NCBI RefSeq assembly: GCF_010389155.1 | Contig: NC_057768.1 | Span: 50,076,778-50,140,777, forward strand | DNA from: Erigeron canadensis | Lineage: Eukaryota > Streptophyta > Magnoliopsida > Asterales > Asteraceae | Length of the DNA: 64,000 nt | Direction of reading: 5' to 3' | Made by a program: the position numbers and the translations under genes | The notes under the pieces: generated by a model | Seen by the model: the letters and a program-made list of their open reading frames with translations, nothing else | The model's database searches: none | What the model was told of the DNA's origin: nothing | Shown: positions 12,610 through 24,545 of the stretch, piece by piece | Position numbering within the stretch: the first letter of the stretch is position 1 | How the letters are laid out: each line of letters opens with the position of its first letter

Positions 12610-12775
12610 TATGGTATATAATTTAAAGGGGTTTTTTTGTCTAATCATATAAAGTATAACTATTAATATTGTCATTTAATAAAGTTGAAATAATTAAATT
12701 TGATCTAATGGTTATAAATCAAAGATGAAACTCATCAAAGATGAATTTAGGACCTTGTTATATATATATATATTG
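12610..12775. repeat. Dispersed repeat shared with 54820-54995
   Basis: Strings such as GTTGAAATAATTAAATTTGA and GAATTTAGGACCTTGT occur in the same order and orientation in both places. Each copy lies some distance to the right of a minus-strand Helitron-like 3' end (7425 and 53255), so it may be that Helitron family's 5' region. This is inference. Confidence 0.5.
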
Positions 12776-12861
12776 GTAGATGGTAGATGTTTATCTACCA
12801 ATAAACTAAAACAGGATTGATATATTATTTACGCAACACTTGGCATGAGCCTTACGCGACA

Positions 12862-12866
12862 CGTGT
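12862..12866. repeat. Left target-site duplication of the Athila element (CGTGT)
   Basis: CGTGT directly precedes the left LTR and recurs at 24250-24254 directly after the right one. It defines the LTR ends as TGATGTGTG...GATATCA, with the left copy mutated to TTATGTGTG. Confidence 0.85.
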
Positions 12867-14241
12867 TTATGTGTGAAATCTAGTTATAAAATTTATAAAC
12901 ACAAATCACTGAAAAACTGACTACAACACATTTACGGGCAATGAACCCGTTCGTATGCAGTATAGTAAACCGGTAAATCCAAGGTCGAACACAAGGACTT
13001 TGTAAGCAGTTGTTATAATAAAGCGATTCAAGAAAAATGGGGTTTTTATGGCCGAGTTGCCACGTTGCAAAAGTTAGTGAAAATAGTTAGTAATCCCGTA
13101 GGATTAATCGCAAGAAAAATTTATTTTATGACAAAAGAGATTTAAAAGTCATCCGTCTTGATCTCGCTCAACAACATATTTGGATTGCACATAAATGAAG
13201 TTCAAATTCAATTTAATTTGATAAAGATAATCGTGACAAAACAAAGACACAAACTGGTACCACCAACGTTTGTAAAATCATTTACATCACCTAATTAATC
13301 AGTTCCTTGTAAAAGCCGGTACCACCAATGCTTAAACAATTTCCCTAACCAACTAGTTTATTTGACTATCTAATTAACAATTGTACCTATGTGAAGATAA
13401 CGTGGTAAAAGTTTTAGCTACTCATGACAAAATTAATAAAACTAACAATCATCATATAAATAGAATCCATAATAATTATCTAGTAATATAGTCTTGCAAT
13501 TAAACTAAAAATAATAATAAAAGAGTTTAAAGAAACAAACGAGAGTTGGAATAGCGACTGAATTGATGGACTTATGCTACTGCTCGAATTCGAAATAAGC
13601 GGATGTTTCGATTATGAATTCTGCCCTTTATTAAGAAGACCAAAAACAAATTGTTTTTGGTTTTTTGTCTTTAGCACCACCTCACGCACAACCCCTAACT
13701 AGCCGACCTCTTCGTAATCCCCCGAAACTCTAATTACGAATTATTCTCCTTCCGTAAGAAACAAAAACCCTTTTTTTATATTAGTCGATAGATGATTTTT
13801 TATTATGATACATCCCTCCAATTATATAGATGTAACATGTCGGTTTATGTAAACTTGTTAGCCAAAATGGGCTTTTGCTTGGCTGACCTCACAAGGAACA
13901 CAAAAGCTGCGACCTCTTTCTTTTCTTCTTGGGCTCGTGCACCACAAGGCCCAAATGGGCTGCCCACTTCACATCCAACTTGTCTTTTTGGTCCGTTCCT
14001 TCCTCCTGCCAAACCAACGACCACCACCACTTTTGTAGTACTAAATTTAGCATTTGTAGTCTTTACTCTTCATAATGATCTTTATTCTAACATATTTTTG
14101 TCACTTTCATCTTATAGACCTATAATCAAATAATTCACATATTAAATATAAAAGTCTATAAAAATGACAATTAAACAAACTTAAATTAAATAAAATAACC
14201 GATATCGCGTAAAATAAATATGTATAAAATGGACGATATCA
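12867..14241 (-). repeat. 3' LTR of the Athila element
   Basis: 1375 bp, ending GATATCA. It lacks a segment of about 288 bp that the other LTR has at about 23127-23414; the junction is near 13405, where short matches (GGTA / GATA before AAAG) flank the missing piece. An open frame of 113 codons at 13792-14133 is duplicated in the other LTR only because LTRs are duplicates. No family supports it as a gene. Confidence 0.9.
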
Positions 14242-14256
14242 AATTCCCCCACACTT
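14242..14256 (-). other. Polypurine tract of the Athila element
   Basis: On the minus strand AAGTGTGGGGGAATT abuts the 3' LTR. This is the plus-strand priming site for reverse transcription. Twelve of its bases are duplicated exactly at 16171-16182. Confidence 0.85.
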
Positions 14257-16677
14257 AAGCTTTGCTTGTCCTCAAGCAAATTTAAATTTCAAAACAAACA
14301 TTCCTTTGGTTCACAATCTTGAGAAACATGACAACTTTCAAAAAGAAGTAAAACCATTAAGGTATAGAAATTAAATGAATAATGGTTATGCATTTTTAAT
14401 CTTAAATAAAAATTGAAATGTTTGACAATATTTGAATGATCTACAAGCCTCGAAAACACGACTAAGCACTTTAATCAAATAAATGAAGAACATCTCAACT
14501 AACTTTCTCCATCTAACAAACTATTGAGTTGAAATATTTTATCAATCACTCAAAGTCTAGTCGTGATGCATACTATGTTACCATAGGCTTGTTCTAGAAT
14601 CAAATCTCCACCATCATGGCGTAAGCACCAAACATAACTATCAAAAGAGGTCTTTTATTCAGTTGTAATGTACATTCTGAAGGCTTACAAGGGTCATTAA
14701 AATTGTGTATGGAAATTTGGGATATAATTGGTGTTAAAAAGAAATAACACAACAATTAACAAAGTTTTACATTGTAGTCTAGTCCAACACAACCCATATC
14801 ACTAGTTGCCATCTATCTAAAGCCCAAAAGACGTTATCCTGACACTACTCCCTAATAGACCGATAAAAACCGACACCATTACCAGTATGACCTTCAAACG
14901 ACTCTTAACCACCATAACATACCAATATTGACTTAAACGAATATAGCCAACTTCAAATGAAAAATATAACCATCAAAGAACCTTTTGTTAGTCTTATAGA
15001 CATACCAACTTAAACCATAAGATAAACATTTAACCATTAAGCTTTTGTTGGTTTAAACTAACTACCAACTTACATTGATTTGCCAAAAATATGGGAAATA
15101 CCAACTGACAGTCCAAGCTCATTTTTCTATTATTTTTATATTTTTTTTCTGTTTTTCAATTTTTCCATTCTCTTTTTTTTTTAATGAACTACTTTTACCC
15201 TGCCTAATTGGTACCCTCTTTTGAACTTTAAAATACATTGACAAATCATAACTCTTACTAATTAAAATATTCTAGACTTCCTCTAAAATCATGACGAAAT
15301 CAATCTACCCCTAATAATAGGAAATATACCAACCCGACATAACCAAGACAACCAAAATCATTCAACTAACATAGGCAACTAATGACCAACCATGGATTTT
15401 GACTATCTATATAGCGAGGAAAGGTTACATATTTAAGTGGATTTAAACACAAACGAACAAGGCGAGGCTCAACAGGTATTCTACAAGTTTCTTGCACTAA
15501 AAATGAGTGCAACATGGGTTTAAACAAGGGTATTTACTAACCAATGTAGTTAGCTACTAAAACACATGCACAAATACATGGTTAAACAATGATAAACATA
15601 ACAAGGGGTGAAATAACAAAGAAAAACACGGTTTAAACCTAAATTTGCCTCTTTATCATCTAGTTACACCTATATCACTGAAGTGATGTCACTGCGATCT
15701 CGAAATGATCAACTAGGACAAGTTCTAGAATCAATGCGATTACCAGCACACTCATATCAAAGAAGAAATAATACGGAAATGGAAAATCAACCTTAAACTT
15801 GCACATCGTAGTTCAGAGCTCTTAAAGAGACCCTTACTTCCGGATAAATCCAAAAGCCTATGAGAGGGACAAATTTACAAGGCTAATAATTCCAAAACCG
15901 TAACACCTAGCATATCTATAAATGAATCAAGAACTTACAAACTGGTGTTTTGGGATATAAGTGTGCTAGTTATGTTATCAATCCAGAAAGGATTTGCCCA
16001 ATTAATCATTCAAAACACATTTCACAAATTAAAATTTTTTGACCAAAGGAATTTATAGTTTAATTACTAATATGATTAAATCCTATATGACAAAGCAATT
16101 AAACTATAAGGACAAACAAGCAAAAGTTTCAAATTCTCCCAAATTAACCCGGCTTTTTCCTATTTACCTGTCCCCCACACTTGAGTTGTACAATGCCCTC
16201 AATGTACAATGAACTAATTAAAACTATGGGAAATAGGAAAAAGTAAATAAAAGAGATAAAGAACTTAGAAACTTCCCGGGTTTAATGCACGTGCTCCATA
16301 TGCTCGATTGATCCAAAAATAATGTAAGTTAATTGCATCTCAACCGCATTTAACTCCTTCCTTGAAGCTCTAACACACACTCAAACAAAAACATCAAACA
16401 TACCAAAAGAAAAAGAAAATAATAATAAAAATAATAACAATAACTATAAAACTAAAAATAAAAATCCTAAATACGAAAAAGAAACAACTACACTAAAAAT
16501 CAAAATCTTTTTGGAATTTTTTATTCTTCAATTTTTTTTGGATTTTTTAAAATAAAGAAAAAAAATGTAAAAGTAAAACTAAACAAGATAAGAAAACAAA
16601 CATAATAAAGAGACTCGGGTTGCCTCCCGAGAAGCGCTTAATTTATTAACGAGTCTTTAGCTAGACTCGATCGCCGA
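14257..16677 (-). other. Noncoding 3' region of the Athila element
   Basis: 2.4 kb between the end of pol and the polypurine tract. In some Athila members this interval carries an env-like ORF, but here no frame longer than trivial length exists. The GGGTTGCCTCCCGAGAAGC string at 16619-16637, just past the integrase stop, is a sequence I associate with Athila-type elements. An internal polypurine-like tract lies at 16171-16182. Confidence 0.7.
16171..16182 (-). other. Internal copy of the polypurine tract
   Basis: TCCCCCACACTT is identical to 14245-14256. Both copies are followed within about 15 bases by a TGTCCTCAA / TGCCCTCAA string. It lies 1.9 kb from the terminal tract and could act as a second priming site, or be a duplication relic. 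Confidence 0.5.
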
Positions 16678-18141
16678 TTACTCTTCGAAATCAAACATTG
16701 GGAGTTCCTCAAAAGTAACTCCCTCCACGGCTTCTTCCTCATGATAAAGCTTCAACCTATGACCATTAACAATAAACGACCCTCCATCCTTTTTAAACAA
16801 CTCAACGTATCCGGATGGGTAAACATGCTTAATTATATAAGGTCCTATCCAACGGGAAGTCAATTTAGGTTGCTTAATCTTAAACTTTGACAAAAACAAT
16901 AAGACTTTATCACCAACTTTAAATTCTTTCTTATGAAGTCTTTTATCATGCCACACTTTTGTTCTTTCTTTGTACAACATGGAGTTATCATAGGCACCTA
17001 ATCTAAGCTCATCAAGCTCATTAAATTGCAAAAACCTATGTTCACCTGCTTTTAACAAATCCATGTTACAATTCTTTAAAGCCCAATATGCTTTATGTTC
17101 AATTTCAACCGGTAGGTGACAAGTCTTGCCATAAAGAAGCCGGTATGGTGTGGTACCAATAGGTATCTTATAGGCGGTCCGAAATGCCCAAAGAGCATCA
17201 TCTAACTTTTTAGACCAAATCTTGGGGTTATCTCCTACGGTCTTTTCTAGAATTCGTTTTAAGGCACGGTTTGTGTTCTCTACTTGACCGCTAGTTTGAG
17301 GGTGATAAGAGGTAGAAAAACGGTGTGTGACACCATACCTCTTTAACACCTTAGCCAATTGATGGTTAGCAAAATGAGTACCACGGTCACTAATAAGGGC
17401 TCTAGGAACACCAAACCTACAAAACAACTGCTTCAAAAAGTCTATGACCACCCTAGCGTCATTAGTTGGCAAAGCCTTAGCTTCCGCCCATTTAGACACA
17501 TAATCAACAGCAACTAAGATATAAAGGAACTTATTCGAAGGCGGAAAAGGCCCCATGAAGTCAATACCCCAAACATCAAAAACTTCACAAACCTGAATCA
17601 TTTGTTGGGGCATTTCATCCCTTTTTGAAATGTTACCTTGTCGCTGGCAAGAGTCACAAGTTTCCACTAACGTCTGAGCTTCCTTGAAAATAGTTGGCCA
17701 ATAGAAACCTGCATCATAAACTTTCTTACCGGTCACAGACGGTCCATAATGTCCACCGGTAGGGCCATGGTGACATGAATCCAAAATCTCCCGGGTTTCA
17801 GTACCAGAAACACATCTCCTGATCATTCCATCTGCACACATTCTAAACAAATACGTTTCTTCCCAAAAATAATGCTTAATCTCAGAAAAGAATTTCTTCT
17901 TTTGTTGAGATGTCATTTCTTCAGGAAGAACGTTAGCACAAAGATAATTAGCAATGTCTGCAAACCATGGTTCTTCTTCACCTTGTACCTGCATCAAATC
18001 TTCATCAGGAAAATAATCATTAATCTCATGCTCTTGCAACTCCTCAAGGTGAGGGTTTTCGAGCCTACTTAAATGATCGGCTGCCACATTTTCCGCCCCC
18101 TTTTTATCCCTAATCTCAATGTCGAATTCTCGTAAAAGCAA
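16678..18141 (-). pseudogene. Integrase region of Athila pol (with RNase H tail)
   Basis: Open for 487 codons. It begins just after a nonsense codon at the end of the RNase H region ([14 protein letters not shown]). The integrase zinc finger follows, with the His pair in CHHGPTGGH and the Cys pair in CDSCQRQG (about residues 115-170). The catalytic core has GIDFMGPF with the first Asp, ISDRGTHF with the second, and the conserved Glu in [13 protein letters not shown]. The C-terminal segment has KVGDKVLLF and SRWIGPYII, a GPY/F-type tail. Integrase inserts the DNA copy into the host chromosome. The domain itself looks intact, but it is cut off from the rest of pol, so no complete polyprotein can be made. 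Confidence 0.85.
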
Positions 18142-18144
18142 GAC

Positions 18145-19245
18145 CTAACGGATGAGACGGGGCTTGGCATCTTGTTTTGAAAAAACCAAGTAGGGACGAA
18201 ATTTTTCAAAAGCATACACAACGGCCAACAACTCTTTCTCAATCACAGTGTAATTTTGTTGGGCCGGATTCAAGGTCTTGCTAGCATAAGAAATGGGACG
18301 GAAATGTTTATCCTCCCTTTGTCCTAAAACGACCCCTAAGGCATAGTCACTAGCATCACACATTAACTCAAAGGGTAATGACCAATCGGGTGAAGTCATA
18401 ATTGGTGCATTAGTCAATTCTTTCTTTAACAAGTTAAATGCGTTAAGACACTCATCATTAAACACAAACGGGGCATCTTTTTCTAACAACTTGGTCATTG
18501 GCCGGGTTATTTTTGAAAAATCCTTTATGAACCTACGATAAAAACCGGCATGACCCAAAAAGCTTCTAATTGATTTCACATTTGTCGGTGGAGGTAATTT
18601 AGCTATAACATCAATCTTGGCCTTATCTACCTCTAATCCCGACTTAGAAACCTTGTGTCCCAAAACTATTCCTTTTTTAACCATAAAATGACACTTTTCC
18701 TAATTCAAGACCAAGTGTGCCCGTTCACACCTTTCCAACATCTTATCAAGACTCTCTAAACAACTCTCAAATGAACTACCAAAAACCGAAAAGTCATCCA
18801 TGAAAACTTCTATGGAGGTTTCAATCATATCTTGGAAAATGGCAATCATACATCGTTGAAAGGTACCGGGGGCATTACAAAGACCAAAAGGCATCCTCCT
18901 ATAGGCATAAGTGCCATAGGGACAAGTAAATGTGGTCTTTTCTTGATCTTTAGGGTCAATGGGTATTTGAAAGTACCCGGAGAACCCGTCTAAAAAACAA
19001 AAATACTCGTTACCGGCAAGCCGTTCGAGCATTTGATCAATAAAAGGCAATGGGAAATGGTCTTTGCGGGTTGCATCATTCAATTTCCGATAATCAATAC
19101 ATACCCTCCACCCCGTGACAATTCTAGTAGGAATTAATTCATTTTTATCATTTAAAACAATGGTCATCCCACCCTTTTTTGGTACACAATGTACCGGACT
19201 CACCCAAGAACTATCCGAAATGGGGGAATATGATTCCCGCATCAA
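18145..19245 (-). pseudogene. Reverse transcriptase and RNase H region of Athila pol, broken
   Basis: Two open segments in one frame (19245-18700 and 18684-18145). The reverse transcriptase shows SSWVSPVHCVPKKGG, the fingers/palm string FCFLDGFSGYFQIPI, and the catalytic FMDDFSVF. The segments are separated by a TAG at 18700-18702, where related elements have Trp in LNWEKCHF. A second TAG at 18145-18147 replaces the Trp after PRLIR. RNase H has DASDYALG and EKELLAVVYA, but the next conserved block, containing the TDH catalytic Asp, is missing: FRPYLVFSK runs straight into QDAKPRL. That is an in-frame loss of roughly 20 codons near 18178. Confidence 0.85.
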
Positions 19246-22200
19246 GTAACTTAATAACCTCCTTTTTTACAACATCTTTCATATTTGGATTTAATCTCCG
19301 TTGTCTTTGCACAATTGGTTTAACATTATCAACAAAGTTTATGGTGTGCTTACAAAATTCTAGACTTATACCCGGAATATTGGAAATTTTCCATGCAAAG
19401 GCTCTTTTATGAGCCTTAAGGACGGTCAAAAGTCTAGATTTTTCATCCTCCAACAATGAAGATGAAATGACAACGGGTAAGAAAGATGTACCTTCAAGAT
19501 AGGCATATTCGAGATGATCCGGCAAGGGTTTGAGTTCCAAATCGGTAGGAGGACACTCGATCGATGTAGCACCCGTGTGCTTTCACTATCCGTGATCTCT
19601 TCAAAAGTCTCATCCTCCGGGTGAGTTTCATCAACACTCAATGCCATGATTTCTTGCATCATCTCTTCAACTAGCACTTTCTCTTCTTCACTACAAGCAA
19701 GCAATGCCTGTCCATCTTCCATGTCCAAGATATCCATGAGCTCTTTCTCCAAAGCATCTTCTTCTTCTTCTTCAATAACATCTATCCTGAAACAAGATTC
19801 ATCACACGAGTAAGGATGCTTAAGAGCCCTATCAACATTAAAAACTACCCGATCTTCTCCGACACCTAAGGAAATCTCCTTAGCCTTAACCCGGAAGATA
19901 GCATCCACGGTCATAAGGAAGGGTCGGCCAAGAATTAGAGGCACATTAACATCCGCCTCCATCTCAAGAATAACAAAATCTACCGGGAAAATCATATGAC
20001 CCACTTTAATTTGAAAATTTTCCGCTATCCCCATGGGATATTGGAATGAACGGTCCGCAAGCCTAATGCTCATGCGGGTAGGGGTCAATTCACCTAACGA
20101 CAATCTCTTATAAACAAAATAAGGCATCAAATTAATGCTAGCCCCAAGATCGGCCAATGCCTTATACAAACGAACACCAAAAGAACAAGAGATAAGAAAA
20201 CTCCCTGGATCTTCCAACTTAGGAGGAATCTCATTCTTGATGATGGCGGAACACTCGGCACTCATGACTGCCGTCTTCGTCTCTTCCAACTTCTTCTTAT
20301 CCGTAATGAGTTCCTTGAGAAACTTTGCATAATTAGGCATACCTGCAAGAAGATCAACTAGAGGAATAGTAATGTTAACATTTTGAATCAACTCAACAAA
20401 CTTCTTGAAATTCTCCTTGATCTTCGCTTTCCTCAATCGTTGAGGAAAAGGTATCTTCAGCTGATACGGCTTAACGGGTGGTTTCTCAATAGTAGTCTTC
20501 TCAACAATCTTGGATGGAACGGCCGATGTCTTCACGGCTGGGTTCGGCTCCATCTCAATCTCATCATCAACAGCTTCATCGGCTTCAACCTGCACAATAG
20601 GAGTAACAACATTAGGCAATGGATTCGCAGAATTATAAGTATTACCTGCTTTTGTTGTGATCGCATTCACTTGCTCATTTCGAGCATTCGGATGGCTATA
20701 CTTCTGTCCGGATCCTTGGTTATTCTGCTGAGGCCTAGGATTTTGCTGGGTATTGCTCGGTAGTGTACCGGGCTGCCTATTTGAATTTCCTAGCCTTTCG
20801 AGTTTTGCTTCTATATCCTGAAATGTAGCTTGAGTGCTCTTTGTACTTTGCTCCAGCTTATGAGTCAAACCGTCCAAACGAGTAGTCATAGAATCCCATG
20901 CAGAATGCATCTTCTTGGATTGTTCTTCCACTTTCTCGTTACTTGCTTTCTGAGCACTGATCAAGTCCTTCATGATTTCTCTCAATTCAGCGTTCGAGTT
21001 TTGCTGATTGCTAAACCTGCTGAACCTGTTGCCACCAAACCCAGAGTTGTTAGTATTATTAAATGAAGATGAGGGATAAGAAGTACCAGATTGCCGGTTT
21101 TGATAACCGGTGTTCTGGCTGTAGGATCCCTGTTGTTGATTCTGAACATAACTAACTTCCTGAGCTAGCTTGTCTGGGAAATCTTCCGAGTAATGATAAT
21201 CTCCACAGTAGTCACAACCATCCGCTATGACCTTCACCTCCCTTTCAATGCTCTTAAACCTTGCATCTTGGTTATCAAACCTCTCATTCATTTGCTTCGA
21301 GAGTGCCTTAACTTCAGCAACTAACCTTGACTCTTCACCACTTTCCACCTTAGCAACAATCTTACTTCTTGATTTCCTACTTTGGATTTCTTCCCGGACA
21401 GAGAACTCCTTAGCCATGTCATCCAAGATTTTATAACCTTCACTTAGAGTCACATTATTCAAACTACCCCCAAACGCAGCTGCAAGTTCCCTTCTAGTTT
21501 TCCTAAGCAAACCGTCATAGAAAATCTCAACCACTGCTTCAGTAGTCATATTATGACCTGGACAATTTCGAAGCATTTCCTTATACCGTTTCCAAGAATC
21601 AACTACATCTTCACCCGCATCTTGAGTGAATGCCCTGATCTTATTTTCCAATTGTCTTTGAGTTCTTACAGAATAGAACTCATCAATAAAACCTTCTCGA
21701 AGTTCAGCCCATGTGGAGTACAAGTCATCCAGTTGTTCCTTGAGCCAAGCTTTTGCCTCTCCACAAAGAGTAAGTGGAAAGAGCTCAAGTTTCACGATGT
21801 CATTTTGTCTTTCTCCATAATTGTAAAACCTGCAAATCTTTTCAAACCTTTCCAAATGGCAGTAAGGATCACTGTTTGTCACTCCATCGAACTTCTCTTC
21901 CTCAACACTCTTCAAGTGATTTCCTTTAAGATTAAAATTCAACCCGGTGGCTGGAGAACGAATAACATTGCCACGGTTGGCCGGTATGTTTCTCCTTCGA
22001 TCCCCGTAAAGACGGTTGTTGGGGTTGACTGGTTGTTCCTGATCACCCATTCTTTTTGCCTGAACTGGTTGATTTACCCGAAGAATTACTGCTGAACCAG
22101 GTATAGAAGTTTTGTCCTTATTATCTTCCTCTTCTAAACTATCACCTGATTTAAAAACACCACCTGATTCTAAGAAATCACTGCTGAACTGGATCCCTGT

Positions 22201-22389
22201 TGGTAAATCTTTCTTTGAATAATGTTGATCCAAATCAATGTCCTCTTGGACTTGCTCTGCAGTTTCCGGATCTATCTTGTTAGATGTAGAGGTCTTCGTG
22301 TTGCTGAGTGACACTAAGCGATATCTGGCTCTTCCTGGATTAGACTGAGGACTAACCAACGGTTTTCCAGAAGCTCTTGTGTTCATCAA
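19211..22389 (-). pseudogene. Gag-protease ORF and start of reverse transcriptase, Athila
   Basis: From the ATG at 22389 the frame is open for 987 codons. Residues about 165-330 are a retrotransposon Gag (capsid-like) domain (FPLTLCGEAKAWL, LRNCPGHNM). A zinc-knuckle remnant sits at about 392-404, with CDYC and a His, but the final Cys is Phe. A Gln/Asn-rich linker and coiled-coil-like stretch follow (405-560). The aspartic protease has ADLGAS (Asp at about 747) and VPLILGRPF (about 816-824). Near 19570 the pol sequence moves to another frame (ELKPLPDHLEYAY, open 19540-19211). It returns to the first frame near 19222, where a run of five C looks one base too long. The last 40-odd codons of the 987 are out-of-frame translation. 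Confidence 0.85.
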
Positions 22390-22559
22390 CTACTAAGAAC
22401 CTGCACAATCACCACAAGACAAAACGTTAACCGCACCTGGGACAAAAAGAAATAAATTAAAAACAAAAATAAAATCTATCTAATAAAGCAATTAACTTTC
22501 TCACAAATGAATGCAAGAAAGGATCGAACCACTAAATTAAACAACTACTTAAACTTAAG

Positions 22560-22577
22560 TCCCCGACAGCGGCGCCA
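22560..22577 (-). other. Primer-binding site, tRNA-Asp type
   Basis: Six bases inside the 5' LTR the minus strand reads TGGCGCCGCTGTCGGGGA. This matches the complement of the 3' end of plant tRNA-Asp at 16 of 18 positions, and use of tRNA-Asp is typical of Athila elements. Confidence 0.8.
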
Positions 22578-22583
22578 AAAACT

Positions 22584-24249
22584 TGATGTGTGAAATCTAG
22601 TTATAAAATTTATAAACACGAATCACTGGAAAACTGACTACAACACACTTACGGGCAGTGAACCCGTTCGTATGCAGTATAGTAAACCGGTAAATCCGAG
22701 GTCGAATACAAGAACTTTGTAAGCAGTTGTTATAATAAAGAGATTCAAGAAAAAGGGGGGTTTTTATGGCCGAGTTGCCACGTTGCAAAAGTTAGTGAAA
22801 ATAGTTAGTAATCCCGTAGGATTAATCGCAAGAAAAATTTATTTTATGACAAAAGAGATTTAAAAGTCATCCGTCTTGATCTCGCTCAACAACATATTTG
22901 GATTGCACATAAATGAAGTTCAAATTCAATTTAATTTGATAAAGATAATCGTGACAAAACAAAGACACAAACTGGTACCACCAACGTTTGTAAAATCATT
23001 TACATCACCTAATTAATCAGTTCCTTTGTAAAAGCCGGTACCACCAATGCTTAAACAATTTCCCTATCCAACTAGTTTATTTGACTATCTAATTAACAAT
23101 TGTACCTATGTGAAGATAACGTGGTACCACCAACCGTTACACTACACGTTGACAAAATAACTCCTTTTATTAAATGACATTCACTATCATACCATGAACT
23201 AGTGATAACTGTTTATAGACAAACAATTAATAGAAAATCACATAAGTATTCAACTAGTACCACTAACGAAGAACACATATGTCACCAATATCAAAATAAT
23301 AACTAATAAGGAATTAAATCATCAAGATCTCGACACAACGATAATTGAAATCAACTTTGAATTATTAAAATTGTGCAATCTTACATATTGTGTCACTACA
23401 TCAAGACGGATGATAAAAGTTCTAGCTACTCATGACAAAATTAATAAAACTAACAATCATCATATAAATGGAATCCATAATAATTATCTAGTAATATAGT
23501 CTTGCAATTAAACTAAAAATAATAATAAAAGAGTTTAAAGAAACAAACGAGAGTTGGAATAGCGACTGAATTGATGGACTTATGCTACTGCTCGAATTCG
23601 AAATAAGTGGATGTTTCGATTATGAATTCTGCCCTTTATTAAGAAGACCAAAAACAAATTGTTTTTGGTTTTTTGTCTTTAGCACCACCTCACGCACAAC
23701 CCCTAACTAGCCGACCTCTTCCTAATTCCCCGAAACTCTAATTACGAATTATTCTCCTTCCGTAAGAAACAAAAACCCTTTTTTTATATTAGTCGATAGA
23801 TGATTTTTTATTATGATACATCCCTCCAATTATATAGATGTAACATGTCGGTTTATGTAAACTTGTTAGCCAAATTGGGCTTTTGCTTGGCTGACCTCAC
23901 AAGGAACACAAAAGCTACGACCTCTTTCTTTTCTTCTTGGGCTCGTGCACCACAGGGCCCAAATGGGCTGCCCACTTCACATCCAACTTGTCTTTTTGGT
24001 CCATTCCTTCCTCCTGCCAAACCAACAACCACCACCACTTTTGTAGTACTAAATTTAGCATTTGTAGTCTTTACTCTTCATGATGATCTTTATTCTAACA
24101 TATTTTTGTCATTTTCATCTTATAGACCTATAATCAAATAATTCACATATTAAATATAAAAGTCTATAAAAATGACAATTAAACAAACTTAAATTAAATA
24201 AAAGAACTGATATCGCGTAAAATAAATATGTATAAAATGGACGATATCA
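22584..24249 (-). repeat. 5' LTR of the Athila element
   Basis: 1666 bp, TG...CA, followed outside by CGTGT. It is the fuller of the two LTRs, since it keeps the 288-bp segment missing from the left copy. The 113-codon frame at 23800-24141 is the LTR duplicate of 13792-14133 and is not called as a gene. Confidence 0.9.
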
Positions 24250-24545
24250 CGTGTCCTATTTAGTTTGTTAGATATTATCTCTTAAAATTTTGTTATTTTA
24301 TAGTTTACTATTTCTTTATATATGTTTATAATTAATTAATTAACATATATTTACGTTCATATCTTAGATTTCCTTAATTGTAATCGAACCCTAACTTACC
24401 ATATGTATTTATACATTTGTTTAGTTTTAATGTTTTAAATTCCAACCGGGCATGACCATAGGAATTTAAACATCTTTTTCATACTATGTGATGATTACAA
24501 TTATTAAACAACTTAATTATTTTTAACATATAAATTTTCTTACTA

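Larger units (their letters stand above)
12867..24249 (-). mobile_element. Full-length Athila-type Ty3/gypsy LTR retrotransposon
   Basis: An 11.4-kb element on the minus strand, flanked by CGTGT (12862-12866 and 24250-24254). On the minus strand the order is 5' LTR, primer-binding site, gag-protease, reverse transcriptase-RNase H, integrase, a long noncoding stretch, polypurine tract, 3' LTR. The tRNA-Asp-type primer site, DLGAS protease, integrase IEHKAYWAL motif and AAGTGTGGGGG polypurine tract indicate the Athila clade. By eye I count about 25 substitutions plus two 1-base indels over about 1.37 kb of aligned LTR (about 1.8%). At a commonly used plant LTR rate of 1.3e-8 per site per year that is under one million years. 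Frameshifts, two nonsense codons and an RNase H deletion mean this copy cannot make a full polyprotein. Confidence 0.92.

Noticed and set aside
13792..14133. 113-codon frame conserved with 23800-24141
   Set aside because: The conservation is that of two LTRs of one element. The frame has no domain and its antisense is open too.
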